The notes: generated by a model not told the origin, from the sequence alone. A stretch of 40,747 nucleotides of DNA from Magnetovibrio blakemorei (GCF_001746755.1 NZ_MCGG01000084.1:1-40747), one strand, 5' to 3'; shown: positions 9,879 to 20,204, counted from the stretch's first letter. Translations and numbers: made by a program.

Positions 9879-9912
9879 AAAAAAGCCGTCAGCCATGGGG
9901 CGGCTGACGGCT
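9879..9912 (-). terminator. Rho-independent terminator after nirS
   Basis: On the minus strand an 11-bp perfect stem (AGCCGTCAGCC paired with GGCTGACGGCT, at 9902-9912 and 9884-9894) with a 7-base loop is followed directly by a run of six T. It begins about 30 bases after the nirS stop and so ends nirS transcription before the hemerythrin gene. Confidence 0.9.
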
Positions 9913-9941
9913 CATTTCATCAGGAGTTGGCAACCTGATGT

Positions 9942-11364
<1,423 letters not shown>

Positions 11365-11408
11365 TTACAGATTGGACGGATTTTGTCCGTCGTTAAAATG
11401 TTTGGGCC

Positions 11409-11430
11409 AATGATCATTTGATCTAACAAA
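11409..11430 (-). promoter_or_regulatory. Candidate nirS promoter element (palindrome plus FNR-like half site)
   Basis: The palindrome AATGATCATT (11409-11418) and the adjoining TTTGATCTAACAAA sit about 50-72 bases upstream of the nirS start. TTGAT matches one half of the FNR/DNR box, but the second half (CAAAG) does not match ATCAA. Position fits an activator site for nirS; the match is too poor for more than a guess. Confidence 0.25.
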
Positions 11431-11525
11431 GGCTTTGGCGCAGCCAGTTATAAGTTAAGCCGCTTTTTTCCTGATGGTTGAAGCGGTGTTTTCTGATTTT
11501 TTGATGTTTGATTCTTTGGGCTGTT

Positions 11526-11852
11526 TCAATCTCGTTCAAATAAGGTGGACCTGAGGGGTATTTTTTTTGCCAGGCGATTGCGCTCTTGGATCATTTTCTC
11601 AATATCTTCGAGTTCACATGCCTTGGCACATTTCTTGATGAACTTTTGGGAATCGTGAACACTTTCCAAAACGTCTTCATATTTGCTGATGGCATTCCCC
11701 AGATGTTGGTTCGTAATATCCAGTCTACGTTGGATTGAGGCGTGTATTTCAGTCAAGGAAGAGACTGTCAAAGCCACATCATGCGCTTGCTTGGTAAAGC
11801 CTTTCAAAAGGCTGGCGGCACGAATTGAACCAAAATCATAGACAATAGACAT
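11526..11852 (-). CDS. Hypothetical helical protein coupled to the chemoreceptor gene
   Basis: A 108-aa protein that starts eight bases after the chemoreceptor stop, with an AGGGG ribosome site lying in the end of that gene, so the two are one transcript. It is mostly helical by composition, with amphipathic heptad-like stretches (about residues 28-65), two cysteines (KKCAKACELED near 76) and a basic C-terminal part. I do not recognise a family. It might be a partner of the receptor, but that rests on coupling alone. Confidence 0.7.
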   Translation of the reverse strand: MSIVYDFGSIRAASLLKGFTKQAHDVALTVSSLTEIHASIQRRLDITNQHLGNAISKYEDVLESVHDSQKFIKKCAKACELEDIEKMIQERNRLAKKIPLRSTLFERD

Positions 11853-11860
11853 GGCAGAAG

Positions 11861-13501
11861 TTACCCCTGACGAATGTTGTCGAGGAACACGTTTACTTCC
11901 TCTCTCAAAACTTCAGATTGACGAGACAGCTCTTGTGCAGCCGTCAGCAATTCCTCCGAAGAAGCTCCTGTTTCATTTGCGGCATCATTCACCCCGGCTA
12001 TGTTCGAGGAGACCTCATTGGTTCCCGTGGCAGCCTGTTCTACGTTGCGTGCAATTTCCTGAGTGGCGGCTCCTTGCTCCTCTACTGCGGCAGCAATAGC
12101 TGAGGTTATTTCGTTCATTGTGTTGATCGTTCCGCCAATGGATTGAATGGCAAGAACGGCCTCATCCGTGGCACCCTGGATGCCACCGATCTGCGTTGAA
12201 ATTTCTTCCGTCGCCTTGGCCGTTTGGTTCGCAAGGTTTTTAACTTCTGCGGCAACAACCGCAAAACCTTTCCCGGCTTCACCAGCACGTGCGGCTTCGA
12301 TTGTGGCGTTGAGGGCAAGAAGGTTGGTTTGGTCGGCGATGTCTGTGATCAAAGCAACCACGTCACCGATTTTTTGCGCAGCTGTGGCCAGACCCTGCAC
12401 CTTCTGATTGGCAGAAGCAACTTCTGCTACTGCGGCACTGGCAACATCCGTAGACTGTGCAACTTGTCGTGAAATCTCAGCAATTGAACTCGAAAGTTCC
12501 TCCGCAGCAGAGGCGACCGTTTGGACGTTTGTTGATGCTTCTTCGGCAGCCGCCGCAACAGTGGTGGACTGTTTTGATGTTTGCTCTGCCGTTGCAGAAA
12601 GGGAGGCAGCTGAAGCTTGCATTTCCGTTGAGGCAGACGATACGGACTCGACAACGCTGCCGATAGAGCTTTCAAAGTCATTTGCCATCTTCAGCATTAA
12701 TGCCCGCTTTTCTTGCTCGGCTCGAAGTTCAGCTTGTTTTTGTTCTTCCTCCATCTTTTTCACGCGGATGGCGTTGTCTTTGAACACTTGAACAGCTTGG
12801 GCCATTTCGCCAATTTCATCATGCTTATCAAGCGCAGGAATATTGGTTTCCAGGTTGCCATCGGCCAAGCTGCCCATTGATCGGGTCATGTCTCTGACGG
12901 GTCCAACGATGGAGCGAATGATCAAGAAGGCAACCAGACCTGCAACGGTTAACCCAACGCCCAAAAGGACCCATTCAACCGTTAATAAGGCGGATATGGC
13001 TTTGCTGTTGTCTTGAGCATCATTTGTCAAAAGCAGCTTTTGATTCCCGGCCATGCCGCCGGAACGTTTCCCATCTGCGTTTGCTTCGCCCAACAAGATG
13101 TTCAGAATTCGGCCCGCCCGTGGTGCCGCTTCAGTGACCAACAAGTAGTTGGCCATATTTGTTTTGCTCGATGCTCGGATCTCAAACATTTTAGCAGGGA
13201 GGGAAGAAAACTGTTTGCGCACATCAGAAAAGTTGGAGAGTGCTGTGATTTGATCTGTCGAAAGTAAGGACGAAGAAGCCGTTAGATCAGAGAATCGTTT
13301 TTCATTCGTCGACCACAATTTTGCATATGCGTCTGCATAGGATGTATCTCCAGTCAGCAAATAGGCGCGTATGTTGGCGAGGCTCAAAGCCAGAGAGCCT
13401 CGCACATCAGCCATCATGCCCAGGATTTGGACGCGGTCGCCGCTTGTCCCACCTTTTCCCGCGAGTTCGAGGTTGATCATATTTGTGATGTTATCAACCA
13501 T
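11861..13501 (-). CDS. Methyl-accepting chemotaxis protein, main reading frame of a frameshifted gene
   Basis: This frame encodes a periplasmic four-helix-type sensor part (about residues 1-165), a second membrane helix (about 170-193), a HAMP domain (about 195-245) and a long cytoplasmic signalling domain with the conserved tip [22 protein letters not shown] (given in two overlapping pieces: [15 protein letters not shown] and [10 protein letters not shown]). No CheR-docking pentapeptide is seen at the end. It lacks the first membrane helix, which is encoded just upstream in another frame (13477-13596). Adding one G to the GGG at 13522-13524 would join the two into one receptor of about 577 aa. 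The ligand is not predictable. Confidence 0.85.
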   Translation of the reverse strand: MVDNITNMINLELAGKGGTSGDRVQILGMMADVRGSLALSLANIRAYLLTGDTSYADAYAKLWSTNEKRFSDLTASSSLLSTDQITALSNFSDVRKQFSSLPAKMFEIRASSKTNMANYLLVTEAAPRAGRILNILLGEANADGKRSGGMAGNQKLLLTNDAQDNSKAISALLTVEWVLLGVGLTVAGLVAFLIIRSIVGPVRDMTRSMGSLADGNLETNIPALDKHDEIGEMAQAVQVFKDNAIRVKKMEEEQKQAELRAEQEKRALMLKMANDFESSIGSVVESVSSASTEMQASAASLSATAEQTSKQSTTVAAAAEEASTNVQTVASAAEELSSSIAEISRQVAQSTDVASAAVAEVASANQKVQGLATAAQKIGDVVALITDIADQTNLLALNATIEAARAGEAGKGFAVVAAEVKNLANQTAKATEEISTQIGGIQGATDEAVLAIQSIGGTINTMNEITSAIAAAVEEQGAATQEIARNVEQAATGTNEVSSNIAGVNDAANETGASSEELLTAAQELSRQSEVLREEVNVFLDNIRQG

Positions 13502-13596
13502 TTTGGACGCATGAGGGGTAACCCGACGGCCACCGCTAAGATCAGAGCCATTGCGGTAAAACCAAAAATCAACCGAGCGCTGATTTTAAAATTCAT
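13477..13596 (-). pseudogene. N-terminal fragment (first membrane helix) of the frameshifted chemoreceptor
   Basis: From ATG at 13596 (GGAA site upstream) this frame reads [16 protein letters not shown] and on through a membrane helix, the standard start of an alphaproteobacterial MCP, before going off frame at a G run (13522-13524, read on the minus strand) and stopping at 13477. With one extra G the reading becomes [14 protein letters not shown] and continues into the main frame. A real mutation or a homopolymer sequencing error would both give this picture. Confidence 0.75.
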
Positions 13597-13821
13597 TCTA
13601 TTGTTCCATTCCACAAAAATTTGCGCGTCTACATAATTGGTATGGGGTGTGAGCAAATGGTCACGTCCCAAAACACATCAACGGCTTGACGCTCCATTTT
13701 TCTGGAGGCCAATACACCGTTTAGATGTGTGTGCAGCTAAAATAGAGGCTGTATCACCAAGTGATAAATCCGGGAAATACACGTATATATTTTTAAGAGA
13801 TAAAATTAACTGTATACAACC

Positions 13822-14424
13822 TTACAGGGTTCTGTCGTATTGGATAAGATCGGCAATAGAGCGCGCGCTCATTTTCCTCAACACGCGAGATCTGTGAATT
13901 TCGACCGTTCGATCACTGATGTTCAAACGTGCAGCAATCGTCTTATTGGTCTTTCCCAACACCAACATATCGTAAACTTGACGTTCTCTTGGCGTCATCA
14001 GCTCTAAGCGCTTTGTAACTTCAACATTATTCTTGCGGACATTTCTTTGTTCCGCATTTAAAGATATTGCCGCTTTAATGCAGTCTAAGAGGCGCCGGGT
14101 GTCGAACGGTTTTTCAAAAAAATCGAAGGCTCCGGTCTTCATTGATTCGACGGCCAGTGGCACATCACCATGACCTGTGATCATAATGACGGGCAGGATG
14201 CTGTCGTTGGCCTTCAACCATTTTTGCAGTTCAGACCCATTCATTTTAGGCATTCGAATATCAAGCAAAAGGCAGCCTGGATCGGATAAATGATTGGCTT
14301 CAATGAAATCATGAGCAGATGAGAAGGTCTTCACGTCCAAATTCTCTTGGCTGATAAGCCAAGAGAGAAAGTCACGGATGGCACAATCATCATCAATGAC
14401 AAAAACCGTTGGATTAGATTGCAA
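13822..14424 (-). CDS. FixJ-type response regulator (REC plus LuxR HTH)
   Basis: A 200-aa response regulator: receiver domain at about residues 5-120 with acidic pocket DDD at 11-13, phosphorylated Asp55 (LLLDIRMP) and the KPFD lysine near 104; LuxR/FixJ-type helix-turn-helix at about 135-195 (TPRERQVYDMLVLGKTNKTI region). It is likely a transcription activator phosphorylated by the kinase just upstream. I take the start as TTG at 14424, seven bases after GGAG; it overlaps the kinase stop by 11 nt, so translation is coupled. A longer in-frame start at 14442 is possible. Targets are unknown. Confidence 0.88.
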   Translation of the reverse strand: MQSNPTVFVIDDDCAIRDFLSWLISQENLDVKTFSSAHDFIEANHLSDPGCLLLDIRMPKMNGSELQKWLKANDSILPVIMITGHGDVPLAVESMKTGAFDFFEKPFDTRRLLDCIKAAISLNAEQRNVRKNNVEVTKRLELMTPRERQVYDMLVLGKTNKTIAARLNISDRTVEIHRSRVLRKMSARSIADLIQYDRTL

Positions 14425-15964
14425 AAGCGCTCTCCACCTCAATAAAAGGGATGCTGACTTGTGCTATGCATCCCTTTTCAGGGCCATTGCTCAGGCTAAG
14501 GTTTCCACCATGTCCCTCTACAATTGTGCGACATATTGTCAGACCGATGCCAATTCCATCGTCTTTGGTTGTGTAAAATGGGTCGAAAATGCGATCAAGA
14601 TCATTCTCTATAACGCCAGGTCCGTCATCGCAGATCTTGATGACAACGTCACCATTTTCGCCAACACACGTGCCAATCGTGACCACAGTTCCAGAGTTCG
14701 CTTGCGTGGCCTCAATTGCATTTCTCGCTAAATTGAGAATGACTTGTTCAATTTGAACTCTTTCAGCCGATATATCGGGCACACCAGAATTTAGATCGAG
14801 GATTATGCTGATTTCGTTCCGCCGTCCCAACGCATTCAAGATTTCGGACAATTCTTGAATGATGGTGTTTATGTTCAATGTCCTCCGCCGAGGGGGCTCC
14901 TTTCGGATGAAAGCGCGGACTCTGCGAATGATCGCATTTGCTCTTTCAGCCTGCATCAAGACTTGTTTGAGCCCTTCACGCACCGTGGTCATATCAGGGC
15001 ATTTTTCCTGTTCGGAATGCGCTTGTAAAAACTCTGAAGCCACTTGAGCGCTACCAGATATGACGGTGAGGGGTTGATTGAGTTCATGGGCCAAAACGGT
15101 GGACATCTCACCAATTGCGGCTATTCGCCATGCACGGGCAATTTCCGACTGATGGAGACGGTCTCTTTCTTCGCTGGCGAGGCGTTCAGAAATATTTCTT
15201 GCAATGACATGAATGCGTCCATCGCTGAGTTGTTTTGCACTGATCTCGACGGGAACTGATGAACCATCGACACCGTGTATGGATTGAGTCGAACGTACAA
15301 CTTGACCTGCCTGCAAGCGGGCGAATTCTTGATCGAAATCAGAACCGTTCTGAGAAGGTAGAATGTCGATGTAATTTAAATCGAACAGAGGGGCGTTGTC
15401 AGGAAGAGCCAAAAGCTCACGTCCGGCAGAATTGAGGTCGAGAACTTTTCCATTTTCGTTAAAGACAAAAATGGCATCGGAGGCTTGCTCCATAAGTGTT
15501 CTAAAATTGTACTCGCTGGCCCGCAATGCCGTTTCCACATGCAAACGTTCTTTAATTTCTGCGCGTAGATTTTGGGTCCGGTCATGTACTTTTTGTTCTT
15601 GGTCGCGCAAGGCCTCATTGAGCGTGGTTTCATATTGCTTGCGTTGATAACTTAAAAAAGCGGTTACCCAAATTGCGAATAAAGCCAGTCCTCTGTTAAA
15701 GACAACCATCCAATGCAGGCCTGCAGGAGCAGACAAAAAATAGCCGAGGATCGTCAAGACGCTGCCCAGCACGGCCAGGATAAAAATCATACGTTTGTCT
15801 GGATGCCAAAGTCCCAGCAGAACCAAAGCCATATAAGGAACGCCCGCTGCCACGCCGAGCGGTATAGAAAGGTCAAAGAGGAGTATAAGGGCGGCAAAAA
15901 GCACAGCCCTAATCAGTAAAGGGTTATAGGATTTAACCTCTAAACTTTTATTCGTTACAAGCAT
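14414..15964 (-). CDS. Membrane PAS sensor histidine kinase, FixL-like
   Basis: A 516-aa membrane sensor. The N-terminus has about four hydrophobic helices (about residues 15-105), then a coiled-coil linker, one PAS domain (about 140-250), a dimerisation domain with phospho-acceptor His293 in the HELNQPL box, and an ATPase domain with N box (LNLARNAIEA), G1 (DDGPG) and G2 (GIGIGL). The HELNQPL box and single PAS domain resemble FixL, TodS-type and DctB-type kinases. The PAS shows no clear heme-ligand motif, so oxygen sensing cannot be claimed. The start is uncertain: ATG 15964 has no good ribosome site, and in-frame GTG 15973 or TTG 16030 are alternatives. It forms a pair with the downstream FixJ-type regulator. 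Confidence 0.85.
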   Translation of the reverse strand: MLVTNKSLEVKSYNPLLIRAVLFAALILLFDLSIPLGVAAGVPYMALVLLGLWHPDKRMIFILAVLGSVLTILGYFLSAPAGLHWMVVFNRGLALFAIWVTAFLSYQRKQYETTLNEALRDQEQKVHDRTQNLRAEIKERLHVETALRASEYNFRTLMEQASDAIFVFNENGKVLDLNSAGRELLALPDNAPLFDLNYIDILPSQNGSDFDQEFARLQAGQVVRSTQSIHGVDGSSVPVEISAKQLSDGRIHVIARNISERLASEERDRLHQSEIARAWRIAAIGEMSTVLAHELNQPLTVISGSAQVASEFLQAHSEQEKCPDMTTVREGLKQVLMQAERANAIIRRVRAFIRKEPPRRRTLNINTIIQELSEILNALGRRNEISIILDLNSGVPDISAERVQIEQVILNLARNAIEATQANSGTVVTIGTCVGENGDVVIKICDDGPGVIENDLDRIFDPFYTTKDDGIGIGLTICRTIVEGHGGNLSLSNGPEKGCIAQVSIPFIEVESAFAI

Positions 15965-16312
15965 TCGGTTTGGCACATAGGAGCACGCGGTTTCTATTGT
16001 GAAACCCGAGTTCCCTCCAGTTATCAACAAGGAGAGGCTGAATTGATAACATTGCCTATTTAAGGGACTTTAATCAAGGCGATAGAGGGTCATCACACTT
16101 CGCCATCATCTCTTTCAGAAAAAAATGGGATATTCACTAAAGTTCTTGCACGGTTATGTGTCGTTTTGAACAGTACGCCACCGTTATGTGTGGTTAGTAC
16201 ATGGGCAACCCCATTTGTTTAATTCGCAGGGCCCCAAACGGCTCGGCGTTTTTTTGAGGATCTAAGGTCGGACAATTGCGACGTTTGAATTGCAAAATGC
16301 AGGGGTAAAATA
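15965..16312. other. Intergenic region between divergent kinase and Crp-family genes
   Basis: This 348-base stretch separates two divergent genes and should hold both promoters. It contains a direct repeat (described separately) and a G/C-rich piece followed by seven T near 16240-16256 that does not form a convincing hairpin. No protein-coding ORF of note was found in it. Confidence 0.6.
16151..16191 (+). repeat. Direct repeat CSGTTATGTGT, 30 bases apart
   Basis: CGGTTATGTGT at 16151-16161 and CCGTTATGTGT at 16181-16191 match at 10 of 11 positions and start exactly 30 bases apart, about three helical turns. They lie 122-162 bases upstream of the Crp-family gene. The phasing suits two protein molecules on one face of DNA, for instance the FixJ-type regulator encoded next door, but no known consensus was matched. 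Confidence 0.4.
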
Positions 16313-16987
16313 ATGGTCACCAAACGACCGGAAAGTTCTACGACGAAGCAAGCGTTCGGCCTCAAGTTAGTCCTCAACGCCGTTGGCGATGGTCGGCGTA
16401 ATGTCCATTATAAAAACAAGGACTTGATCTACCGACAGGGAGACGCCGCTGATGCCGTCTATTATATTGAGAAAGGCGGTGTGCAGATATCCGTCGTCTC
16501 CGGTCAAGGTAAACACGGCATTATTGGGGTGCTCGGCGCGGGGGCGTTCTTTGGCGAGGGATGCCTTTCAGGTCAGTCCTTGAATTTGTCCTCGGTCAGT
16601 GCGAACAAACCGACCACCGTGATCATCATCTCCAAGGTGGCGATGCAACGGATGCTCCACGATCAGCCAGAGTTCTCGGAAATATTTATGTCGTTCTTGC
16701 TGAGCCATAATAGCCAGATTGTTTCCGATCTGGTTGAGTTGTTGTTTAATTCCAGTGAAAAGCGTCTGGCCAGGGTGCTTCTGCTTCTTGCAAGCTTTGA
16801 TAAACACGGAATGATTTCGGTTGTTGTCCCGAAAGTCAGCCAGGATGATTTGGCATCCAGGGTCGGCACAACCCGAACCCGGATCAATTTTTTCATGAAC
16901 AAGTTCCGTACCCTCGGCCTGATTGAATATGACAACGACACGATGAAGGTTCACCCGGAATTGATGAATGTGATTGTTCACGACTAA
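16313..16987 (+). CDS. Crp/Fnr-family regulator 3
   Basis: A 224-aa regulator with a cyclic-nucleotide-binding-like barrel (about residues 30-140; KDLIYRQGDAAD and FFGEGCLSGQ), dimer helix and winged helix (about 165-215; SQDDLASRVGTTRTRINFFMNKFR). The FFGEGCL form of the phosphate-binding cassette and the TRTRINFFMNKFR recognition helix belong to a Crp subgroup common in alphaproteobacteria whose effector is not established to my knowledge. The usual Arg of the cAMP cassette is missing. ATG at 16313 is preceded by AGGGG. It is divergent from the FixL/FixJ-like pair. Confidence 0.85.
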   Translation: MVTKRPESSTTKQAFGLKLVLNAVGDGRRNVHYKNKDLIYRQGDAADAVYYIEKGGVQISVVSGQGKHGIIGVLGAGAFFGEGCLSGQSLNLSSVSANKPTTVIIISKVAMQRMLHDQPEFSEIFMSFLLSHNSQIVSDLVELLFNSSEKRLARVLLLLASFDKHGMISVVVPKVSQDDLASRVGTTRTRINFFMNKFRTLGLIEYDNDTMKVHPELMNVIVHD

Positions 16988-17120
16988 GGTCAGGACCTTT
17001 TAAAGAAGGTTGAGCGCGAACGTAGAAAGCTGATGTGCTAAATTGGAGCTGACCGAAGAATGTCACGGGGAGCTCTTCATCCCTGTCAAACTCACTCTCT
17101 TTCAGCGTACTATGATCATC

Positions 17121-19250
17121 ATGAGCAAAGTCATTTTCGCACGTTCGAATTCTTTTAAGCGGCACATGCGTCTTGTCGTTGGGGCCCTCGTTTTGGCCCT
17201 CGCCCTGGGGGCTGTTGTTGCAGAGCGCACGGTTTTAATGGAAACGGCGCTGCAGGCGTGGTTGAAGAGCCAAGGCATTGGGAACGTAACACTACGCGTG
17301 ACAGGGTTGGATTGGCGCAAAATACAGGTCGAGGGTATTCGTTTCGGCGATGAATTGTTCTTGGATGCCCTTAAGGTTTCCTATGATGTGGGGCAGCTCA
17401 TCTCTGCACAGGTTTCTTCAATTGAGATTACCGGGTTAGAGCTCACCGTATCAGATTTTAATTCAGACCTGATGGCTGTTGTGCGCCAAAACCTGGCGGC
17501 CTCTCAAAGCGCTGAGGCAGGACCATCCATCACGTTGCCGCGCATTCTTTTGCGCGATGGCAAGGTTCATCTGAGCCAAGCTGATAATTCTATCCGTGCC
17601 AAAATTTCAGGTGAACTCCACCCCGATGGATCGGGGACCTTGAGGGTATCATCGGGACACGTGATGGTGCCGGGTCTCGCGCCGTTCGATATTTCAGGGC
17701 AAGCGCTATTCGATGGTGCACATGGGAAGGCTGAGCTTGTCGCCTCGCCTGACAAGAGCTTCCCCCCCATCATCATAAAGGCGACGTTCGATGGCAACGA
17801 GGGCAGCTCTGGGGGCGCGGCCTTTGAAGTGTCCAAGCTGAGTTTTGCGTCCGGTGGATTGCAGCCGGGACATTGGCTGTTGGCGCTGAAGGACCTTGGC
17901 CCCGTATCGGGTGATTTTGAAGGCAGCGGCGAAGTAACGCTTTCGCCCGCCGGGCCGACTTGGGTGGCACGGGTGCGCTTTAGCGGAGCAGGTGTACGGG
18001 AGGATGATTTCAACGTGATCGACGGTGCCGGCGTGGTCACGATTGAGCCCGGTGCGGGGCAGAGCGGGCTTGCCCTTCAAGTTCAAGACGGACAAGCCGT
18101 TGTTGGTACTCGCCAGGGTCAGCGCGTGCGCTTGAACGATCTCAACATTCACGCTGACCTAGATTTTGAGACGTTGAATTTGAACGCCCGTCTGGAGACC
18201 TTAACGGTCAAGCATCCCTGGATCGAACCGCTGCACTTTACGGGTGACGGGGAACGCAACGGGGATCTGGTCAATTTTTCCATTCAGGCTCAAGATAATT
18301 TGCTCAGCGCCACCGGGCACCATGACCTTGCGACGCAAAAAGGCATGGGGACTGTTCACGCAGGGCCGTGGCGCTTTACGCCTCACGGACTGCAACCCAA
18401 ACAACTCTCACCGTTGTTTGCGGACATTGAAGAGGCGCGCGGAACACTCGGCGCAACGCTCAAAGCTCATTGGGGTGGAGAAGCCGATGGGACGGCTAGC
18501 ATCATTTTGGATGACCTCACGCTCAAAACAAATTCGCTTGTTGTCGAAGGCTTGAACGCAAACCTCAACTTCGCGCACCTGACGACGCCCGTTATGGAGC
18601 GCGTTCAGACGGTTCAAGCTCAACGCATCGGCGGTGTACTGGATTTGGTGAAGCCGAGCATAGCCTTCCGTTTTGCCCCCGAAGATAAGCTATACATCGC
18701 TCATGCCGAAAGCGGTGTTGCGGGTGGGCAAATGAAGATTGATGATCAGACCATAGATTTTCGCAAATCAAACCACCCCATAACGGTGGTCTTTTCACGC
18801 CTTGATCTGGAGAGCTTGTTTGGGCTGTTGAATGTTGACGGCGTATCGGGCACAGGCGTGTTAAGCGGCTCAATTCCATTGATGATTTCGGCGGATGCCG
18901 TGACCGTGGCGAACGGTCGTTTTGCGGCAACTGGTCCCGGCGTTTTACAAATGCGATCGCAAGCGGCCCGCAATGCCTTGGGCGGAGCGGGGCAAGATGC
19001 CGTCATGTTGCTCGATGTTCTCGACGATTTTCACTATCAAAGTCTGGAACTTAGCATTGATCGAGAGGCAGGCGGTGAGGCACGCATTCTTCTGTCCACG
19101 GCAGGCAGCAACCCCGCCGTCATGGATGACCAGCCTTTTGTGCTCAATGTCAGCGTCAGCACACAGCTCGATAAAGTCCTGGCGGTTCTGAGTACCGCTT
19201 TGAGCTTGTCACAAAAGGCCTTGCGCGGTACTCTGAAATCCCTTCAGTAA
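17121..19250 (+). CDS. ydbH: YdbH-like intermembrane transport protein (AsmA-like)
   Basis: A protein of about 709 aa with one N-terminal membrane helix (about residues 16-36) and a long beta-rich periplasmic body, typical of the AsmA-like/YdbH bridge proteins that carry phospholipids between inner and outer membrane in diderms. The C-terminal third (about 560-700, with the GVSGTGVLSGSIPL and LLDVLDDFHYQSLEL segments) is the conserved YdbH domain. The next two genes are ynbE and ydbL, the same order as in E. coli, which supports the call strongly. Start is uncertain: ATG at 17121 or 17112, neither with a good ribosome site. Confidence 0.88.
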   Translation: MSKVIFARSNSFKRHMRLVVGALVLALALGAVVAERTVLMETALQAWLKSQGIGNVTLRVTGLDWRKIQVEGIRFGDELFLDALKVSYDVGQLISAQVSSIEITGLELTVSDFNSDLMAVVRQNLAASQSAEAGPSITLPRILLRDGKVHLSQADNSIRAKISGELHPDGSGTLRVSSGHVMVPGLAPFDISGQALFDGAHGKAELVASPDKSFPPIIIKATFDGNEGSSGGAAFEVSKLSFASGGLQPGHWLLALKDLGPVSGDFEGSGEVTLSPAGPTWVARVRFSGAGVREDDFNVIDGAGVVTIEPGAGQSGLALQVQDGQAVVGTRQGQRVRLNDLNIHADLDFETLNLNARLETLTVKHPWIEPLHFTGDGERNGDLVNFSIQAQDNLLSATGHHDLATQKGMGTVHAGPWRFTPHGLQPKQLSPLFADIEEARGTLGATLKAHWGGEADGTASIILDDLTLKTNSLVVEGLNANLNFAHLTTPVMERVQTVQAQRIGGVLDLVKPSIAFRFAPEDKLYIAHAESGVAGGQMKIDDQTIDFRKSNHPITVVFSRLDLESLFGLLNVDGVSGTGVLSGSIPLMISADAVTVANGRFAATGPGVLQMRSQAARNALGGAGQDAVMLLDVLDDFHYQSLELSIDREAGGEARILLSTAGSNPAVMDDQPFVLNVSVSTQLDKVLAVLSTALSLSQKALRGTLKSLQ

Positions 19251-19261
19251 AGGATACAAAA

Positions 19262-19465
19262 ATGGCTGTGACACGCTCTACACAGACGATGGCAGCTCTT
19301 GCTGTTGTGGCCATGGCAGTGGGCGCGTGTACGCCGACGGTTCGGGTCGAAGCGCCGCGCGAACCCATCACCATCAATCTCAACATTAAGCTCGACGCCG
19401 ACGTGCGTCTGAAGCTTGAAAAGTCCGCCGACAAAGACATCACCAACAACCCGGAGATTTTCTGA
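19262..19465 (+). CDS. ynbE: YnbE-like outer-membrane lipoprotein
   Basis: A 67-aa lipoprotein with a signal peptide and lipobox VGAC, the lipidated cysteine being residue 23. The mature part has the conserved ITINLNIKLDADVRLKLEK-type strand (residues about 43-61). In E. coli YnbE is the outer-membrane partner that YdbH docks on to by beta-strand addition. AAAGGA lies eight bases before the ATG. It starts 11 bases after ydbH and its stop overlaps the ydbL start by one base. Confidence 0.9.
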   Translation: MAVTRSTQTMAALAVVAMAVGACTPTVRVEAPREPITINLNIKLDADVRLKLEKSADKDITNNPEIF

Positions 19466-19821
19466 TGCAAGGGGATAAGAGGACGCTGAGCCGCCGCTTT
19501 GTTTTGGTCGCAACTCTGGCTTTGATGGTCAGTGCTTTAACGGGCATGCCTGCGTTGGCGCAATCGCTTCAGGATTTGCGGGCCTCCGGCGCGGTTGGCG
19601 AGGCTTTTGACGGCTACGCCCGCATTCGATCCGGCGCGGGCGCGGATCAATCCTTAGTGGATGCGACCAATGCGCAGCGCCGTGCCATCTATCAAAAGCG
19701 GGCCCAGGAACAGGGCATAAGCGTTGATCAGGTCGGTCGAGTTTATGCCAAAGCCATTTTTGACAAGGCTCCGGCAGGGGATTGGTTTTTGTTGGAATCA
19801 GGAAAGTGGGTCCAAAAATAA
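19465..19821 (+). CDS. ydbL: YdbL-family periplasmic protein (DUF1318)
   Basis: A 118-aa secreted protein with a signal peptide likely cut after ALA at residue 32, followed by a DUF1318/YdbL domain (about 33-117): GxVGEAFDGYARIR, the N-A-Q-R-R-A-x-Y motif near 70-77, and the G-x-W-x-L-x-x-G-x-W-x-x-K ending. YdbL is thought to chaperone or limit the YdbH-YnbE interaction. It overlaps ynbE by one base, so the three genes form one operon. A hairpin ATCAAC...GTTGAT lies just after the stop but lacks a strong T run. Confidence 0.9.
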   Translation: MQGDKRTLSRRFVLVATLALMVSALTGMPALAQSLQDLRASGAVGEAFDGYARIRSGAGADQSLVDATNAQRRAIYQKRAQEQGISVDQVGRVYAKAIFDKAPAGDWFLLESGKWVQK

Positions 19822-19917
19822 TTCAGGATCAACCGTGACGGGCGTTGATTTGTTCGTCCCCCCTTTGGCATGAGTTGGTATACTGAGGCCCCGACAATAA
19901 AAAGGATCTGAACGAAA

Positions 19918-20112
19918 ATGAGCGCCTTACTCATCTTGACGGCGAGCGGTTTTTTGGCTGGCTTTTTCTGGGGGTTCAAAAAACCCGCAAACTACTGTCA
20001 TCTCGGCACCGCAGGCGCTCAAGCATTTGGCAACCGCTTTGGCAGCGGCATGATCAATGGCGTGATCGTCGGCGCGCTTGTCGGCATAGTGTCTTACGTC
20101 GCATTCGGTTAG
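19918..20112 (+). CDS. Small two-helix membrane protein
   Basis: A 64-aa protein with two hydrophobic helices, about residues 3-19 and 43-62, the second glycine-rich (GSGMINGVIVGALVGIV), with a short cysteine- and histidine-containing loop (NYCHLG) between. ATG at 19918 has AAGGA about 11 bases upstream. I do not recognise a family. It lies 96 bases after ydbL, so it may or may not share that operon, and before a terminator-like hairpin. Confidence 0.65.
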   Translation: MSALLILTASGFLAGFFWGFKKPANYCHLGTAGAQAFGNRFGSGMINGVIVGALVGIVSYVAFG

Positions 20113-20170
20113 GCATAATCGGCGGATAACCTATAGATCGTTGGTTTAATCCAAGCCCTGCAACCCTAAT

Positions 20171-20204
20171 AAAAACGGCTAACTCAATAAGTTAATCGTT
20201 TTTT
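20171..20204 (+). terminator. Terminator-like hairpin after the small membrane gene
   Basis: A 13-bp stem with one G-T wobble and one mismatch (AAAAACGGCTAAC paired with GTTAATCGTTTTT, loop of seven bases) ends in a run of six T. The A run on the left arm means it could also work on the other strand. It separates the ydbH group from the stressosome operon. Confidence 0.7.

Noticed and set aside
11459-11488. Hairpin CCGCTT...AAGCGG after the 108-aa ORF
   Set aside because: The stem is only six pairs with a loop of about 17 bases and lacks a T run on the minus strand where a terminator would be needed.
16986-17000. Terminator after the third Crp-family gene (AAGGTCAGGACCTT then TTT)
   Set aside because: Only five usable pairs with a four-base loop and a short T run; could be chance.
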